In this document: positions 52,215 through 60,770 of the stretch, in pieces
How the letters are laid out: each line of letters begins with the position of its first letter
Position numbering within the stretch: position 1 is the first letter of the stretch
NCBI GenBank assembly: GCA_027687465.1
Contig: JAQCQR010000007.1
Coordinates: forward strand, 54,284 to 118,283
DNA from: Coriobacteriaceae bacterium AF08-21
Lineage (GTDB): Bacteria; Actinomycetota; Coriobacteriia; Coriobacteriales; Coriobacteriaceae
Length of the DNA stretch: 64,000 nt
Reading direction: 5' to 3'
Position numbers and translations under genes: made by a program
Notes under the pieces: generated by a model
What the model was told of the DNA's origin: nothing
Database searches by the model: none
The model's input: the letters and a program-made list of their open reading frames with translations, nothing else

Positions 52215-52631
52215 ATGGTTATGAAACTCGATCAGCTTGTTAACGGTGCCATCAACGTGGGCTTCGGCGCCGCCGCCGTTGCCGTCGAGGGCGGCAAGAA
52301 GGTTCTCGACGACCTCGGTACCAAGGGTGAGCAGGTCCGCAAGGACGTCGGCACCCCCGATATCGCCCGCAGCGTGTCCGACATGTTCGAGCAGGCCGGC
52401 GGCACCATCTCCGACCTGACCGAGCGCCTGGGCACGCAGGGCGAGACTGCGGCTCAGCGCGTGCTCGACGAGCTCATCCTGGCCCGCGTCCGCGTTATGA
52501 CCGCCCCCGAGCGCACGGCCTTCCTGGCCCATGTGCGCGACATCGTCGATTCGGTCGAGGACAACGTGACTTCGGTGCCCGTCGAGTCTGTTGAGCCCGA
52601 CGGCGCAGAGGACGCCGAAGAGGCCGAGTAG
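52215..52631 (+). CDS. Hypothetical helical protein preceding ABC1 kinase
   Basis: This is a 138-residue, largely helical protein: a short apolar N-terminus (LVNGAINVGFGAAAVAV), a long amphipathic region (DIARSVSDMFEQAGGTISDL), then an Asp/Glu-rich tail. The pattern resembles phasin-like or coiled-coil proteins, without a definite family. GGAG lies 7 bases before ATG 52215; a TTG at 52203 is less likely. The ABC1 kinase gene starts 8 bases after its stop, so they form an operon and may act together. Confidence 0.7.
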   Translation: MVMKLDQLVNGAINVGFGAAAVAVEGGKKVLDDLGTKGEQVRKDVGTPDIARSVSDMFEQAGGTISDLTERLGTQGETAAQRVLDELILARVRVMTAPERTAFLAHVRDIVDSVEDNVTSVPVESVEPDGAEDAEEAE

Positions 52632-52639
52632 CAGCGCAG

Positions 52640-54403
52640 ATGGCAGATTCCACCACCGATTACAACAATCTAGATCCCTTGGGTGACGAGGCGGCGGTTG
52701 TCGATGAGGTTGAGGCCGCCGTCTCGGGCGCTCGCAAGAAGCCGCGCGCTGTCGATATGGTCCCCGAGGAGCCCGACGCGATGGCGCCGGACGAGGAATA
52801 CCAGCTCACTCCGGCAGGTCGCCGTGAGCGCATTGGGCAGATCGTTCGCCTGGTCAAAAAGTACCGTGTATGGGATAACCTCACGCCGGTGCGCCTGCGT
52901 CGTCTGCTCGAAGAGCTCGGCCCCATGTTTGTCAAGATGGGTCAGATTCTGGCCAACCGATCCGAGATTTTGCCGCAGCGTTTTTGCGACGAGCTCCGTC
53001 GCCTGCGCTCCGACGTAGAGCCGGTGCCGTATGAGGTAGTGCTTCGCTGTCTGGAAGAGGAATACGGCCAGCGCCTGGGGCAGATGTTCGACGCGATCGA
53101 CCCCAACCCGCTCGGCAGCGCATCGCTCGCGCAGGTTCACCGCGCTCGTCTGGTGACCGGCGAGGACGTGGCCGTTAAGGTACAGCGCCCCGGCGCGCAG
53201 CAGGTGATGGCTCAGGACATTGACATCATCCGTTCGGTGGTGCGCATCGTTTCCAAGTTCGTCAACACCGACCAGTTTGTTGACCTACACGCCGTCGTCG
53301 AGGAGCTGTGGGCCTCGTTTCGCGAGGAGACCAACTTTTTGGCCGAGGCCAAAAACCTTAACGATTTCTATGAGTTCCATAAGAGCGTGCATGGCGTGTC
53401 GTGTCCCAAATCCTACTTGGACCTTTGCACCGAGCACGTCGTGGTCATGGATTACGTCGACGGCATCTCGATTGCCGATCCCGAGCGCCTGGTGGCCGAG
53501 GGCTATGACTTGGAGAAGATTGGCGCCGCGATTGTCGAAGACTATTCGACGCAGGTGCTCGACGACGGCTTTTTCCATGCCGACCCGCATGCGGGAAACA
53601 TCATCCTCAAGGACGGCATCGTCTACTTTATCGACCTGGGCATGGTCGGGCGCATGTCGAGTCACGACCGCGGTATCGTCAAGGATATGATTTTCGCTGT
53701 GGCCGAAGGTGACGTCCCCAAGCTCAAGGACTCGCTTATGCGCTTTGCCGTGACGCGCGGCGATTCTGCCGAGCTCGACCATTCGGCCTTTTTGTCCGAC
53801 TTGGACTTTATCGTCGCCGACTTTGCGGGTCTTGACCTTAAGGATCTTGATATCGGCGAGTTTTTGACCTCGCTGTTAAACCTGGCGCGCAAGAACGACG
53901 TTGAGCTGCCGAGCGTGGTGACGATGTTCGCGCGCGGCATGGTGACGCTCGAGGGCCTGCTGACCGAGTACATGCCCAACGTCAACATGATCCAGATCAT
54001 CCAGACGCACATCAAAAACGAGAAGAGCACCTATGCGCGCGTCCGCGAAATGGGTCGCGATCTTGCCGCGAGTAGCTATCGCGCGGCAAAAGGTTCGCTC
54101 GAGGCGGCCGAGTATCTGGGCTTGGCTTCGCGTATGCTCACGCGCGGCCAGCTTAAGGTGAACACGCAGATCATGAGCAGCGATAAAGCGCTGCGACAGC
54201 TGGGCGGAATTATCGACCGTATGTCGATGGCAATTGTGATTGCTGGCCTGTTTATCGGTTCGTCGGTGGTGTACTACGCGCGCATCGAGCCGGTTGTGTT
54301 TGGTATCCCGGTCATTGGCTTTATGGGCTACGTCAGCGCACTGGTGCTGGCGCTTATGCTGGGCCGCAATATCTGGCTCAACAGTCACGGCGGCAAGCAC
54401 TAG
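52640..54403 (+). CDS. ABC1/AarF/UbiB-family atypical kinase
   Basis: This is a 587-residue protein of the UbiB/ABC1 atypical kinase family, membrane-tethered ATPases linked to quinone or lipid metabolism. The family-defining KxGQ motif is FVKMGQILANRSEILP. The Ala-rich nucleotide loop is GSASLAQVHRARL, the catalytic lysine strand is DVAVKVQRPG, and the loop motifs are FFHADPHAGNI and FIDLGMVG. Two C-terminal hydrophobic helices (about residues 530-580) anchor it. The N-terminal 60 residues are acidic and probably disordered. The quinone pathway is not visible here. Confidence 0.92.
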   Translation: MADSTTDYNNLDPLGDEAAVVDEVEAAVSGARKKPRAVDMVPEEPDAMAPDEEYQLTPAGRRERIGQIVRLVKKYRVWDNLTPVRLRRLLEELGPMFVKMGQILANRSEILPQRFCDELRRLRSDVEPVPYEVVLRCLEEEYGQRLGQMFDAIDPNPLGSASLAQVHRARLVTGEDVAVKVQRPGAQQVMAQDIDIIRSVVRIVSKFVNTDQFVDLHAVVEELWASFREETNFLAEAKNLNDFYEFHKSVHGVSCPKSYLDLCTEHVVVMDYVDGISIADPERLVAEGYDLEKIGAAIVEDYSTQVLDDGFFHADPHAGNIILKDGIVYFIDLGMVGRMSSHDRGIVKDMIFAVAEGDVPKLKDSLMRFAVTRGDSAELDHSAFLSDLDFIVADFAGLDLKDLDIGEFLTSLLNLARKNDVELPSVVTMFARGMVTLEGLLTEYMPNVNMIQIIQTHIKNEKSTYARVREMGRDLAASSYRAAKGSLEAAEYLGLASRMLTRGQLKVNTQIMSSDKALRQLGGIIDRMSMAIVIAGLFIGSSVVYYARIEPVVFGIPVIGFMGYVSALVLALMLGRNIWLNSHGGKH

Positions 54404-54454
54404 AGGCCGCGACCGTCACCGCATTTTCCTATCGCAAACAATAGCTTTTACCTT

Positions 54455-54482
54455 GGGCTTCGCCTGCGTGCGAGGCCCTTTT
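54455..54482 (+). terminator. Intrinsic terminator of the ABC1 kinase operon
   Basis: GGGCTTCGC pairs with GCGAGGCCC (one G-U pair) around a 6-base loop, followed by TTTT. Confidence 0.7.
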
Positions 54483-54509
54483 GCGTGATACCATTTTGAC
54501 GGTAATAAT

Positions 54510-54690
54510 CGATGGCCTAGATGGTGGTGCGGAGACGCACGAATGCGCGGTTTACCTGCGCGTTTGGGAGAATTGGGGTGCAAGTCCCCGGCTGTACCAG
54601 TAACCGTAATTCCTCTTGGCTCGGGATGTTCGCGTCGCAGATCGGACGACGTGCCCGAGTCGTTAAGGTTAAGTCGGATCGCCTCCCATC
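54510..54690 (+). ncRNA. Cobalamin riboswitch
   Basis: The region between the ABC1 kinase and the DUF4430 gene matches the cobalamin aptamer: a central GGGTGCAAGTCCC hairpin after GGGAGAATT, then GGCTGTACCAGTAACCGTAA (the CCxGxxACxGTAA core), and at the 3' end a B12-box-like AAGTCGGATCGCCTCCCATC. GATGG at 54511 can pair with CCATC at 54686 to close the outer stem. A GC hairpin near 54700-54720 and the ribosome binding site follow, consistent with control of translation or transcription of the downstream gene. The class-defining box deviates from consensus. Confidence 0.85.
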
Positions 54691-54752
54691 TTGCATGCGG
54701 CTGCGGCGTATGCCGCCGGTGTGCATAGGGCTCTGGAGGGAAGGGGACCCCG

Positions 54753-57700
54753 ATGGGGGAACTCGAGCGCAACATGCGCGATGACGTGGGGCAGCCGCAA
54801 GGCAACGCTCCAAGTACAGACAATGGGAGACAAATGGATATGTTTGTGGACGAGCGCCAGCGCGTCTCGCATCGCCGTGGCGCAATTGCGCGCGGCGTAG
54901 CCAAGCGCGGCCTGGTGGCATTCCTGGCCTTCGCGATGGCCTTTGGCACCACGCCGGCTCAGTTGTGGGCCGAGGGCGCCGAGGGCATTGCCGAGGCCGT
55001 GGCTCAGGCTGCGACGTCGGGCGAGGACGCAGCGCTTGCGGGCGGTACCGCTGAGCAGAGCGGCGCCGAGGTTTCGGATTCCGAGGGCGCGCCTGCAGCT
55101 AGTGCAGCCATAACAGAGGCAGCAACTGGCGACGAAGGCTCGGCGACGGGGGAGAGCCCTGCTACGAGCGAGCAGTCTTCGACGGCATCCGCTGGCCAAG
55201 CAGGATCTGCCGCCGCGGCTGCCGTTCAGACGGAGAGCCCGACAGAAACCGGCGATGTCGCCAAGAAGCAAGTCGAGGTCTCGTTCTCGATTATCGGCAC
55301 CGATGCCGACGGCAAGGCTCAGACCTGGGTGGCACCTACGCAGCTTAAGCTCGACGAGGGCTCGACGGCTGCGGACGCCTTCGTTAAGCTGCAGGAGAAG
55401 ACGGGCTTTAAGGCGAAATACGATCCGAACACGGCATACGGTTTCTACCTCGAAAGCATCACGTCCCCGAGCGATGGCCGCACGCTTGCCTTCGATCCGG
55501 CGACTTATGCCTACTGGCAGCTGTTTGTCGACGGCGCGTCTTCCTCGGTTGGCGCGAGCGGCGTCAAGCTCACCCAGGGGCAGAAGATTGAGTTTGCCTA
55601 TACGGCTGGTAGCTCGTCCCCTGTCGTTAAGGACCAGGTTGCCGCAAATGTGACCGTCATTGGTCGCGATGCCCAGGGCAAGACTCAGACTTGGGTCGAT
55701 AACGCGCAGTATGTGGTGACGTCCGGCTCGAGCGCACTTGACCTTACGAAGGTCGCGCTCGAGGCGAATGGCATCGACGCCTTTGCTGCGGGCTCTTTCA
55801 TTCTGAGCCTTAAGTACAACGGCGTTGAGCTGGGTACGCCGCTCGATTATTCGACCTATTGGCAGCTGTTCATCAACGGCAAGTCGAGCGACTGCACGGC
55901 AGACAATGTCACCATTCATGCTGGCGATACCGTTACGTGGTTCTACGGTGGCTGGGGCGACCAGTTGCCCTCTGATTCCGTCCATGCCTCCGTTCAGGTC
56001 CTCGGTAAGGACAGGGACGGCAAGCAGCAGGTTTGGGCCTCGACGGGCCAGACGAGTCTCAAGGCTGGTTCCACTGCTAAGGATTTGCTGGAGCAGACTG
56101 GTCTTACCCTCGATGCTAAAGAAGAGTCTTGGGGTTGGTACCTCAGCGGCATTACCTCGCCGCTTGACGGTAAGACCTATGAGTATGATCCTGCGACCAA
56201 AAGTTATTGGCAGTTCTATGTAAATGGCAAATTCGCCCAGGTCGGGGCCGGCAACTACGAACTCCAAGAGGGTGACGCCGTCACCTTTATGTATGGTGCT
56301 GACGCCGATGCCCTCCCCGGTCAGGTTCTTGGGTCCGTCGATGTTATCGGTCCCGATGTCAACGGCAACAATACTCGCTGGGGCTCGGCAAGCAATGTTT
56401 CCCTGCCCGAAGGCTCTACGGCCCAGGACCTTATTGAGACGGTTCTGAAGGCGAAGGGCGTTACGTACAACGGCTCCCAGAGTGGTGAGTACTGGTTCCT
56501 GAATTCCATTACTTCGCCGTTCGATCACAAGCCGTATGGCTGGGATGGTGCGACCAAGAAATATTGGCGTCTGTTTATCAACGGAGAGCCCTCATCTCTC
56601 TGCGCCAATCAGATTACGCTCAAGAGCGACGATAAGGTTACGCTTGCCTATACCACCGACGATTCGCCCATGCCCGATCCCGACAAGATTGTCGTGGACC
56701 CGAGTGCGACGACTCCTGATTGGGATGCCGAGTGGGCCGGCTACGGCAACAGTGGCAACGGTTCGACCGTAACGGATGCCAAGACGCCTGCGCAGGCCGC
56801 TGGTCTTAAGTGGGCCTTCGATTGGAAGGCCGAGTCTGGCCAGCAGTATGCCAACTGCAGCGAGCCTGTCATTGCTAACGGTTTTGTGTACATCGCGACC
56901 GAGAACGAGCTCATTAAGATCGATTCGTCCACGGGCAAAAAGGTTGCCTCTGCGCCGCTTGCCTCCAAGGTGAGCTATACCTCTCGTCCGATCTATACCA
57001 ACGGCCTTATCATCGTTCCGCTCAACGGCGGTGCGGTCCAGGCGATTACTGCAGACAAGCTGATCTGCAAGTGGCTGACGCCTGGTTTGACGGACTTGAC
57101 GCAGAGCTCCTGCACCGTCGTTTCGGACGGCGAGTATGTCTATGTTGGTACGGTCGATATTTCGTATGACGAGAACTACAACGCGACCTACGGCAACGGC
57201 TCCCTGAAGCGTATCAAGATTGCCACGGGCGAAGTCTCTTGGCAGAACATTGACCCTTCCGAGGGCTATTATTGGACTGGCGCTGCGCTGACGGATAAGT
57301 ACACCATTGTTCCTACGAGCGCGGGCACGCTTAAGTGCATTGATAAGACGACGGGCAATGTCGTTTCGGCCATGAAGCTCGGCGCTGTCGCAAATGCCGA
57401 TTGCATTGCCGATCCGTCCAATGGTTCGACCTTCTATCAGATGACGCACGACGGAAAGCTCCATGTGATTTCGCTTTCGGCAAAGGGCGTGCTGAGTGAA
57501 CAGAAGACGGTTGATCTGGGCCTTACGAATAATCTGAGCGCCCCTGCGGTGTCTGGTGACAATCTGATTGTCGGTGGGCAGACGGCTACTGGCTCTGCTC
57601 TGGTTCTCTATAACCTGAAGACGGGTAAGACCACGATGGTCGCTGCTGCCGACGGCAAGGCGCTGCCGGCTGGCCTCAACGGTATTGCCGCTACTCCGCT

Positions 57701-58592
57701 GGTGAGTGTTCAGGGCGGCAAGACCTACGTGTACTTCACCGTGAACAGCGCGGATAGCAAGGATTACGTCAACTATTCTGCTGGTGGTGGCGTGTATCGC
57801 TATACGCTCGGTGATGCAGAGGCGACGCAGATTTATGATGCGGCTGGCCATTACCAGTACTGTGACTCTCCGGTCATTGCCGATGCTTCTGGCAACCTGT
57901 ACTACATCAATGATTCGGGTACGCTGTTCAAGCTCGGGGCTGTTGAGTCTTGGACGGTTGCCTTTAATTCCAACGGCGGGTCTGCTTGCGACACTAAGTT
58001 TGTGGCTACGGCCGACGGCAAGCTGGTCAAGCCGGCCGATCCGACGCGCGATGGCTACACTTTCGGCGGTTGGTTCACCGATGAGACTTGCACGCAGGCG
58101 TATGACTTTATCGCGCCGGTGACGGCCGATCTGACGCTGTATGCCAAGTGGACCAAGAATGCTGTTAACCCTGGCGGCAATGGCGGCTCTGGCTCCAATG
58201 GCGGCAATGGTGGCGCTGGTAACGGTTCCGGTGCTGGTGCCGACACTGGCACGGGTTCCGGCTCCGGCTCTAAGGGCCAGCAGGCCGGCGGCGCTATCGC
58301 CCCGGGTCAGAAGCCGGTGACCAAGACGACGGTGTCGACCAAGACCGAGACCAAGGACAACAAGTCCGACAAGAAGGACTCCGATAAGTCCGATAAGAAG
58401 GACGAGAAGAAGTCTGACAAGAAGTCCGATTCCAAGTCCGATACGGGTGCTGCATCCACGACCACTGCTAAGAAGCCCTCTGGTGCTTCCGAGCAGGAGA
58501 CTGGCACCAACCCGCTCGCCATCGTTGGCATCGCCGCCGGCGTCATCGGTCTCGCCATCGTCGGCGTGTTCGTGTTCACCAAACGTCGGTAG
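54753..58592 (+). CDS. Cell-surface protein with four DUF4430 repeats and PQQ-like domain
   Basis: This is a large secreted protein (1279 residues from ATG 54753; ATG 54834, after GGGAGA, is an alternative). A signal helix (GLVAFLAFAMAFGTTPAQ) lies at about 53-70. After an Ala/Ser/Glu-rich stretch come four related repeats (about 174-286, 296-400, 410-517, 525-637), each with a YWQLFVDG- or YWRLFING-type motif. This is the DUF4430 module, the fold of the transcobalamin C-terminal domain. Next are a PQQ-like beta-propeller region (650-1066), an InlB-type B repeat (GGWFTDETC, LYAKW), Gly-rich and Lys/Ser/Asp-rich linkers, and a final membrane helix with KRR. The upstream cobalamin riboswitch points to corrinoid capture. 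No LPXTG motif was seen. Confidence 0.85.
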   Translation: MGELERNMRDDVGQPQGNAPSTDNGRQMDMFVDERQRVSHRRGAIARGVAKRGLVAFLAFAMAFGTTPAQLWAEGAEGIAEAVAQAATSGEDAALAGGTAEQSGAEVSDSEGAPAASAAITEAATGDEGSATGESPATSEQSSTASAGQAGSAAAAAVQTESPTETGDVAKKQVEVSFSIIGTDADGKAQTWVAPTQLKLDEGSTAADAFVKLQEKTGFKAKYDPNTAYGFYLESITSPSDGRTLAFDPATYAYWQLFVDGASSSVGASGVKLTQGQKIEFAYTAGSSSPVVKDQVAANVTVIGRDAQGKTQTWVDNAQYVVTSGSSALDLTKVALEANGIDAFAAGSFILSLKYNGVELGTPLDYSTYWQLFINGKSSDCTADNVTIHAGDTVTWFYGGWGDQLPSDSVHASVQVLGKDRDGKQQVWASTGQTSLKAGSTAKDLLEQTGLTLDAKEESWGWYLSGITSPLDGKTYEYDPATKSYWQFYVNGKFAQVGAGNYELQEGDAVTFMYGADADALPGQVLGSVDVIGPDVNGNNTRWGSASNVSLPEGSTAQDLIETVLKAKGVTYNGSQSGEYWFLNSITSPFDHKPYGWDGATKKYWRLFINGEPSSLCANQITLKSDDKVTLAYTTDDSPMPDPDKIVVDPSATTPDWDAEWAGYGNSGNGSTVTDAKTPAQAAGLKWAFDWKAESGQQYANCSEPVIANGFVYIATENELIKIDSSTGKKVASAPLASKVSYTSRPIYTNGLIIVPLNGGAVQAITADKLICKWLTPGLTDLTQSSCTVVSDGEYVYVGTVDISYDENYNATYGNGSLKRIKIATGEVSWQNIDPSEGYYWTGAALTDKYTIVPTSAGTLKCIDKTTGNVVSAMKLGAVANADCIADPSNGSTFYQMTHDGKLHVISLSAKGVLSEQKTVDLGLTNNLSAPAVSGDNLIVGGQTATGSALVLYNLKTGKTTMVAAADGKALPAGLNGIAATPLVSVQGGKTYVYFTVNSADSKDYVNYSAGGGVYRYTLGDAEATQIYDAAGHYQYCDSPVIADASGNLYYINDSGTLFKLGAVESWTVAFNSNGGSACDTKFVATADGKLVKPADPTRDGYTFGGWFTDETCTQAYDFIAPVTADLTLYAKWTKNAVNPGGNGGSGSNGGNGGAGNGSGAGADTGTGSGSGSKGQQAGGAIAPGQKPVTKTTVSTKTETKDNKSDKKDSDKSDKKDEKKSDKKSDSKSDTGAASTTTAKKPSGASEQETGTNPLAIVGIAAGVIGLAIVGVFVFTKRR

Positions 58593-59510
58593 GTGAGGGC
58601 TGTGTCCAATAAATCCAAGGACGCTGACCCCAAGCAACCAGATTCCTCGTTTATCCAGCTTGACGATGCAAAGCAAAAGGGCGCCGCTTCGGCGGCGTCC
58701 GCCCCTCGCCGCAAGGCTCTTCTCGGCGTCCTGATTGCCGCGTGCACCATTCTGATCGTCGTCTCGCTGGGTTTCGTCCATCCTTCCGCAAGCGGTGCCT
58801 GGTCCATCGACTGGATCATTCAGACCGTGACGGGGGAGAGCGTCGTCACCAAGGACACCAAGGTGTCTGGCTCGACTACGACTACGGGCGAGGCCAGTTC
58901 CAAGGATTCCAAGTCATCGAATGACGCAAAAGATGAGTCCAAGCATTCTGATGAGTCCAAGTCCAAGGACGATTCCGAGTCTTCAAACAAGGAATCGGAC
59001 AAGAACTCGGATAACAAGAAGTCCGAGGACCAGGACGGCAAGAAGTCCGGCGATAAATCCGCTGCCCAAAATACGGGAGCCGGTGATGCTTCCAATGCGT
59101 CTGGCGGTGCTTCTTCGGGCGGTGGCCAGTCGTCTGATGGAGCCTCCAGCTCTAATGGCGGAAGCGCTCCCTCGGGCGGACAGGGCGGCTCGCAGGAGCC
59201 CAACTACGTAACGGTGACGGTTTCGGTCACATCGAGCGCCGTGGGCAATCCTGTGTCTTCTGGCGGCACCTTTACCTTTAACGAAGGCGCCACCGTTTAC
59301 GATGCCCTGTGCGCGCTGGGCCTTTCTGTCAACGCACACGGCTCATCGTACGGCACGTATGTTTCTGCGATTGGTGGTTTGGCCGAGAAACAGTACGGCG
59401 GCACGAGCGGCTGGATGTACTCCGTCAACGGCACAACGCCTATGACGGCCTGCAGCAACTACGTTCTCTCCAACGGCGACAACGTGGTCTGGTATTACGT
59501 TACAGGCTAG
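58593..59510 (+). CDS. Membrane-anchored protein with one DUF4430 domain
   Basis: This is a protein of about 305 residues with a cytoplasmic N-terminus, one membrane helix (LLGVLIAACTILIVVSLGF, about 43-61), a long Ser/Lys/Asp-rich extracellular linker (about 85-200), and one C-terminal DUF4430 domain (VTVTVSVTSSAVG, TVYDALCALGLSV, GTSGWMYSVNG, NVVWYYVTG). It begins directly after the stop of the larger DUF4430 gene; GTG 58593 gives coupling, while GTG 58602 is also possible. The pair probably works as one surface system under the cobalamin riboswitch. Confidence 0.82.
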   Translation: MRAVSNKSKDADPKQPDSSFIQLDDAKQKGAASAASAPRRKALLGVLIAACTILIVVSLGFVHPSASGAWSIDWIIQTVTGESVVTKDTKVSGSTTTTGEASSKDSKSSNDAKDESKHSDESKSKDDSESSNKESDKNSDNKKSEDQDGKKSGDKSAAQNTGAGDASNASGGASSGGGQSSDGASSSNGGSAPSGGQGGSQEPNYVTVTVSVTSSAVGNPVSSGGTFTFNEGATVYDALCALGLSVNAHGSSYGTYVSAIGGLAEKQYGGTSGWMYSVNGTTPMTACSNYVLSNGDNVVWYYVTG

Positions 59511-59532
59511 AGACCTCGACATAGCGCGCCAG

Positions 59533-59570
59533 ACGGGCGGTTCGGATAAACATCCGGGCTGCCCGTTTTT
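59533..59570 (+). terminator. Intrinsic terminator of the DUF4430 operon
   Basis: ACGGGC...GCCCGT outer stem with inner CGGA/TCCG pairing is followed by TTTTT, 22 bases after the stop. Confidence 0.75.
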
Positions 59571-59607
59571 CATGCGTAGAGGACTGGGTCGCCGGGGACC
59601 TCGACAA

Positions 59608-59644
59608 ATAAAAAACCGGCTGGAACGAGAATTCCAACCGGCTA
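59608..59644 (-). terminator. Terminator of the first GtrA gene
   Basis: On the minus strand GCCGGTTGGAA pairs with TTCCAGCCGG (one bulge) and is followed by TTTTTTATTT. Confidence 0.8.
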
Positions 59645-59669
59645 TACATTCAAGCAAATGTCGAATCGA

Positions 59670-60077
59670 CTACGAGCGAGCGCCTTCGAGGAAGAAGCGA
59701 CGGCTAAAGTAGTTGTACCAGGTGACCAAGAACGTGGCGATGGCCTTCATGGCCTGGTAGCCGATACTCAAAAACGTGACACCCACAAACATGTACAGGT
59801 CGTTGAGCCCCAGGCCGATCACCGACAGGATGGTGAAGATCGTGAACTCGCGCTTGCGGCTCATGCCCTCGCGATGGTCGAACACGTACTTCATGCTGAG
59901 CCAGTAGTTGACCACGACGGACGTGATGAACGAGACCGTGGTGCTCATCAAAAAGTCGAGGTGGAACAGCTCGACGAGCGCAATGAGCATACCCCAGTCG
60001 ATGCCAAAGGAGATAAGGCCCACGACAGCGAACTTGAGGAACTGCTTAGTATGAGGTTGTGCCAGTGCCTTGCGCAC
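59670..60077 (-). CDS. GtrA family membrane protein 1
   Basis: This is a 135-residue protein with four membrane helices of the GtrA family, which is implicated in moving lipid-linked sugars across the membrane for cell-surface polysaccharide or teichoic acid decoration. Family marks: KFAVVGLISFGIDWGML, VVNYWLSMKYVF and the C-terminal basic FSRRFFLEG. The start appears to be GTG 60077 with a weak ribosome binding site. A second GtrA paralogue lies just upstream on the same strand. No glycosyltransferase is adjacent. Confidence 0.88.
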   Translation of the reverse strand: MRKALAQPHTKQFLKFAVVGLISFGIDWGMLIALVELFHLDFLMSTTVSFITSVVVNYWLSMKYVFDHREGMSRKREFTIFTILSVIGLGLNDLYMFVGVTFLSIGYQAMKAIATFLVTWYNYFSRRFFLEGARS

Positions 60078-60230
60078 GTAATCACATCCAATGCGTTGAT
60101 GAATCGAGCAGAGGATACTTTAGAGCTTTTGCAAGGGAAACGTAAGGTCTTTGCCAAGAACTATACGAACTCGCCAAATTATCAAGTGCTAATCCGCAAA
60201 CGTTGAAAATTTGCCCGTAAACGAGCGGCA

Positions 60231-60270
60231 CCCACGGACGATACTGCGCTGAGCGCGCGTCGTCCGTGGG
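60231..60270. repeat. 11-bp inverted repeat between the GtrA genes
   Basis: CCCACGGACGA and its complement flank an 18-base GC-rich spacer that itself contains GCGC/GCGC. There is no T-run. It may end transcription of the upstream GtrA gene or be another palindromic element. Confidence 0.5.
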
Positions 60271-60296
60271 CGCCGTAATGCTGCAGGGGTGTCGAG

Positions 60297-60692
60297 CTAT
60301 TTGGTCTCGTCGCCCTCCAGGAAGATCTTTCGGGTCACAAAGTTGTAGACCATGACAAGCGCGGTGGCGCAAATCTTGGCGATATTGGCTTCGAGCCCCA
60401 GACCGGCGTTGAGCGCCAGCACGATACCGTCGTTGAGCACCAAACCAATCATGGACAGCACGACAAAGATAATGAACTCGCGGCGGCGGCTCATGCCCTC
60501 CTTGTGCGCAAACACGTACTTCATGCTGGCGACGTAATTAAAGATGAGTGAGACGATAAAGCCGCTGGTGTTGGCGATTAGGATGTTGAGGCCCAGACCG
60601 TAGTGGAGCAGATTCATAATGCCAAAGTCGATGACCGTGGCAATGACGCCGACGACGCCAAACTTCATAATCTGCGCAAGGAGCTTTTGCAT
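60297..60692 (-). CDS. GtrA family membrane protein 2
   Basis: This is a 131-residue GtrA paralogue with four membrane helices (MKFGVVGVIATVIDFGIMNL, IFNYVASMKYVF) and the basic end TRKIFLEGDE. It resembles its neighbour closely around the SMKYVF and REGMSR/KEGMSR loops. ATG 60692 is preceded by a modest AGG site; the open frame reaches 60755 but family length favours this start. It may be cotranscribed after fbp, 78 bases upstream. Confidence 0.86.
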   Translation of the reverse strand: MQKLLAQIMKFGVVGVIATVIDFGIMNLLHYGLGLNILIANTSGFIVSLIFNYVASMKYVFAHKEGMSRRREFIIFVVLSMIGLVLNDGIVLALNAGLGLEANIAKICATALVMVYNFVTRKIFLEGDETK

Positions 60693-60770
60693 GGTACCTG
60701 CCTTAGGGTGGCGCTGGGGCGCCGTGGGGATGACAAACCCAGCAAGTTTAGCCAATCCCCGCGGGTGGGG

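Noticed and set aside
56592..58781. Minus-strand frame of 729 codons opposite the DUF4430 gene
   Set aside because: The plus strand encodes a signal peptide, repeats and a membrane tail; the antisense product is Arg/Gly/Ile-rich without domains.
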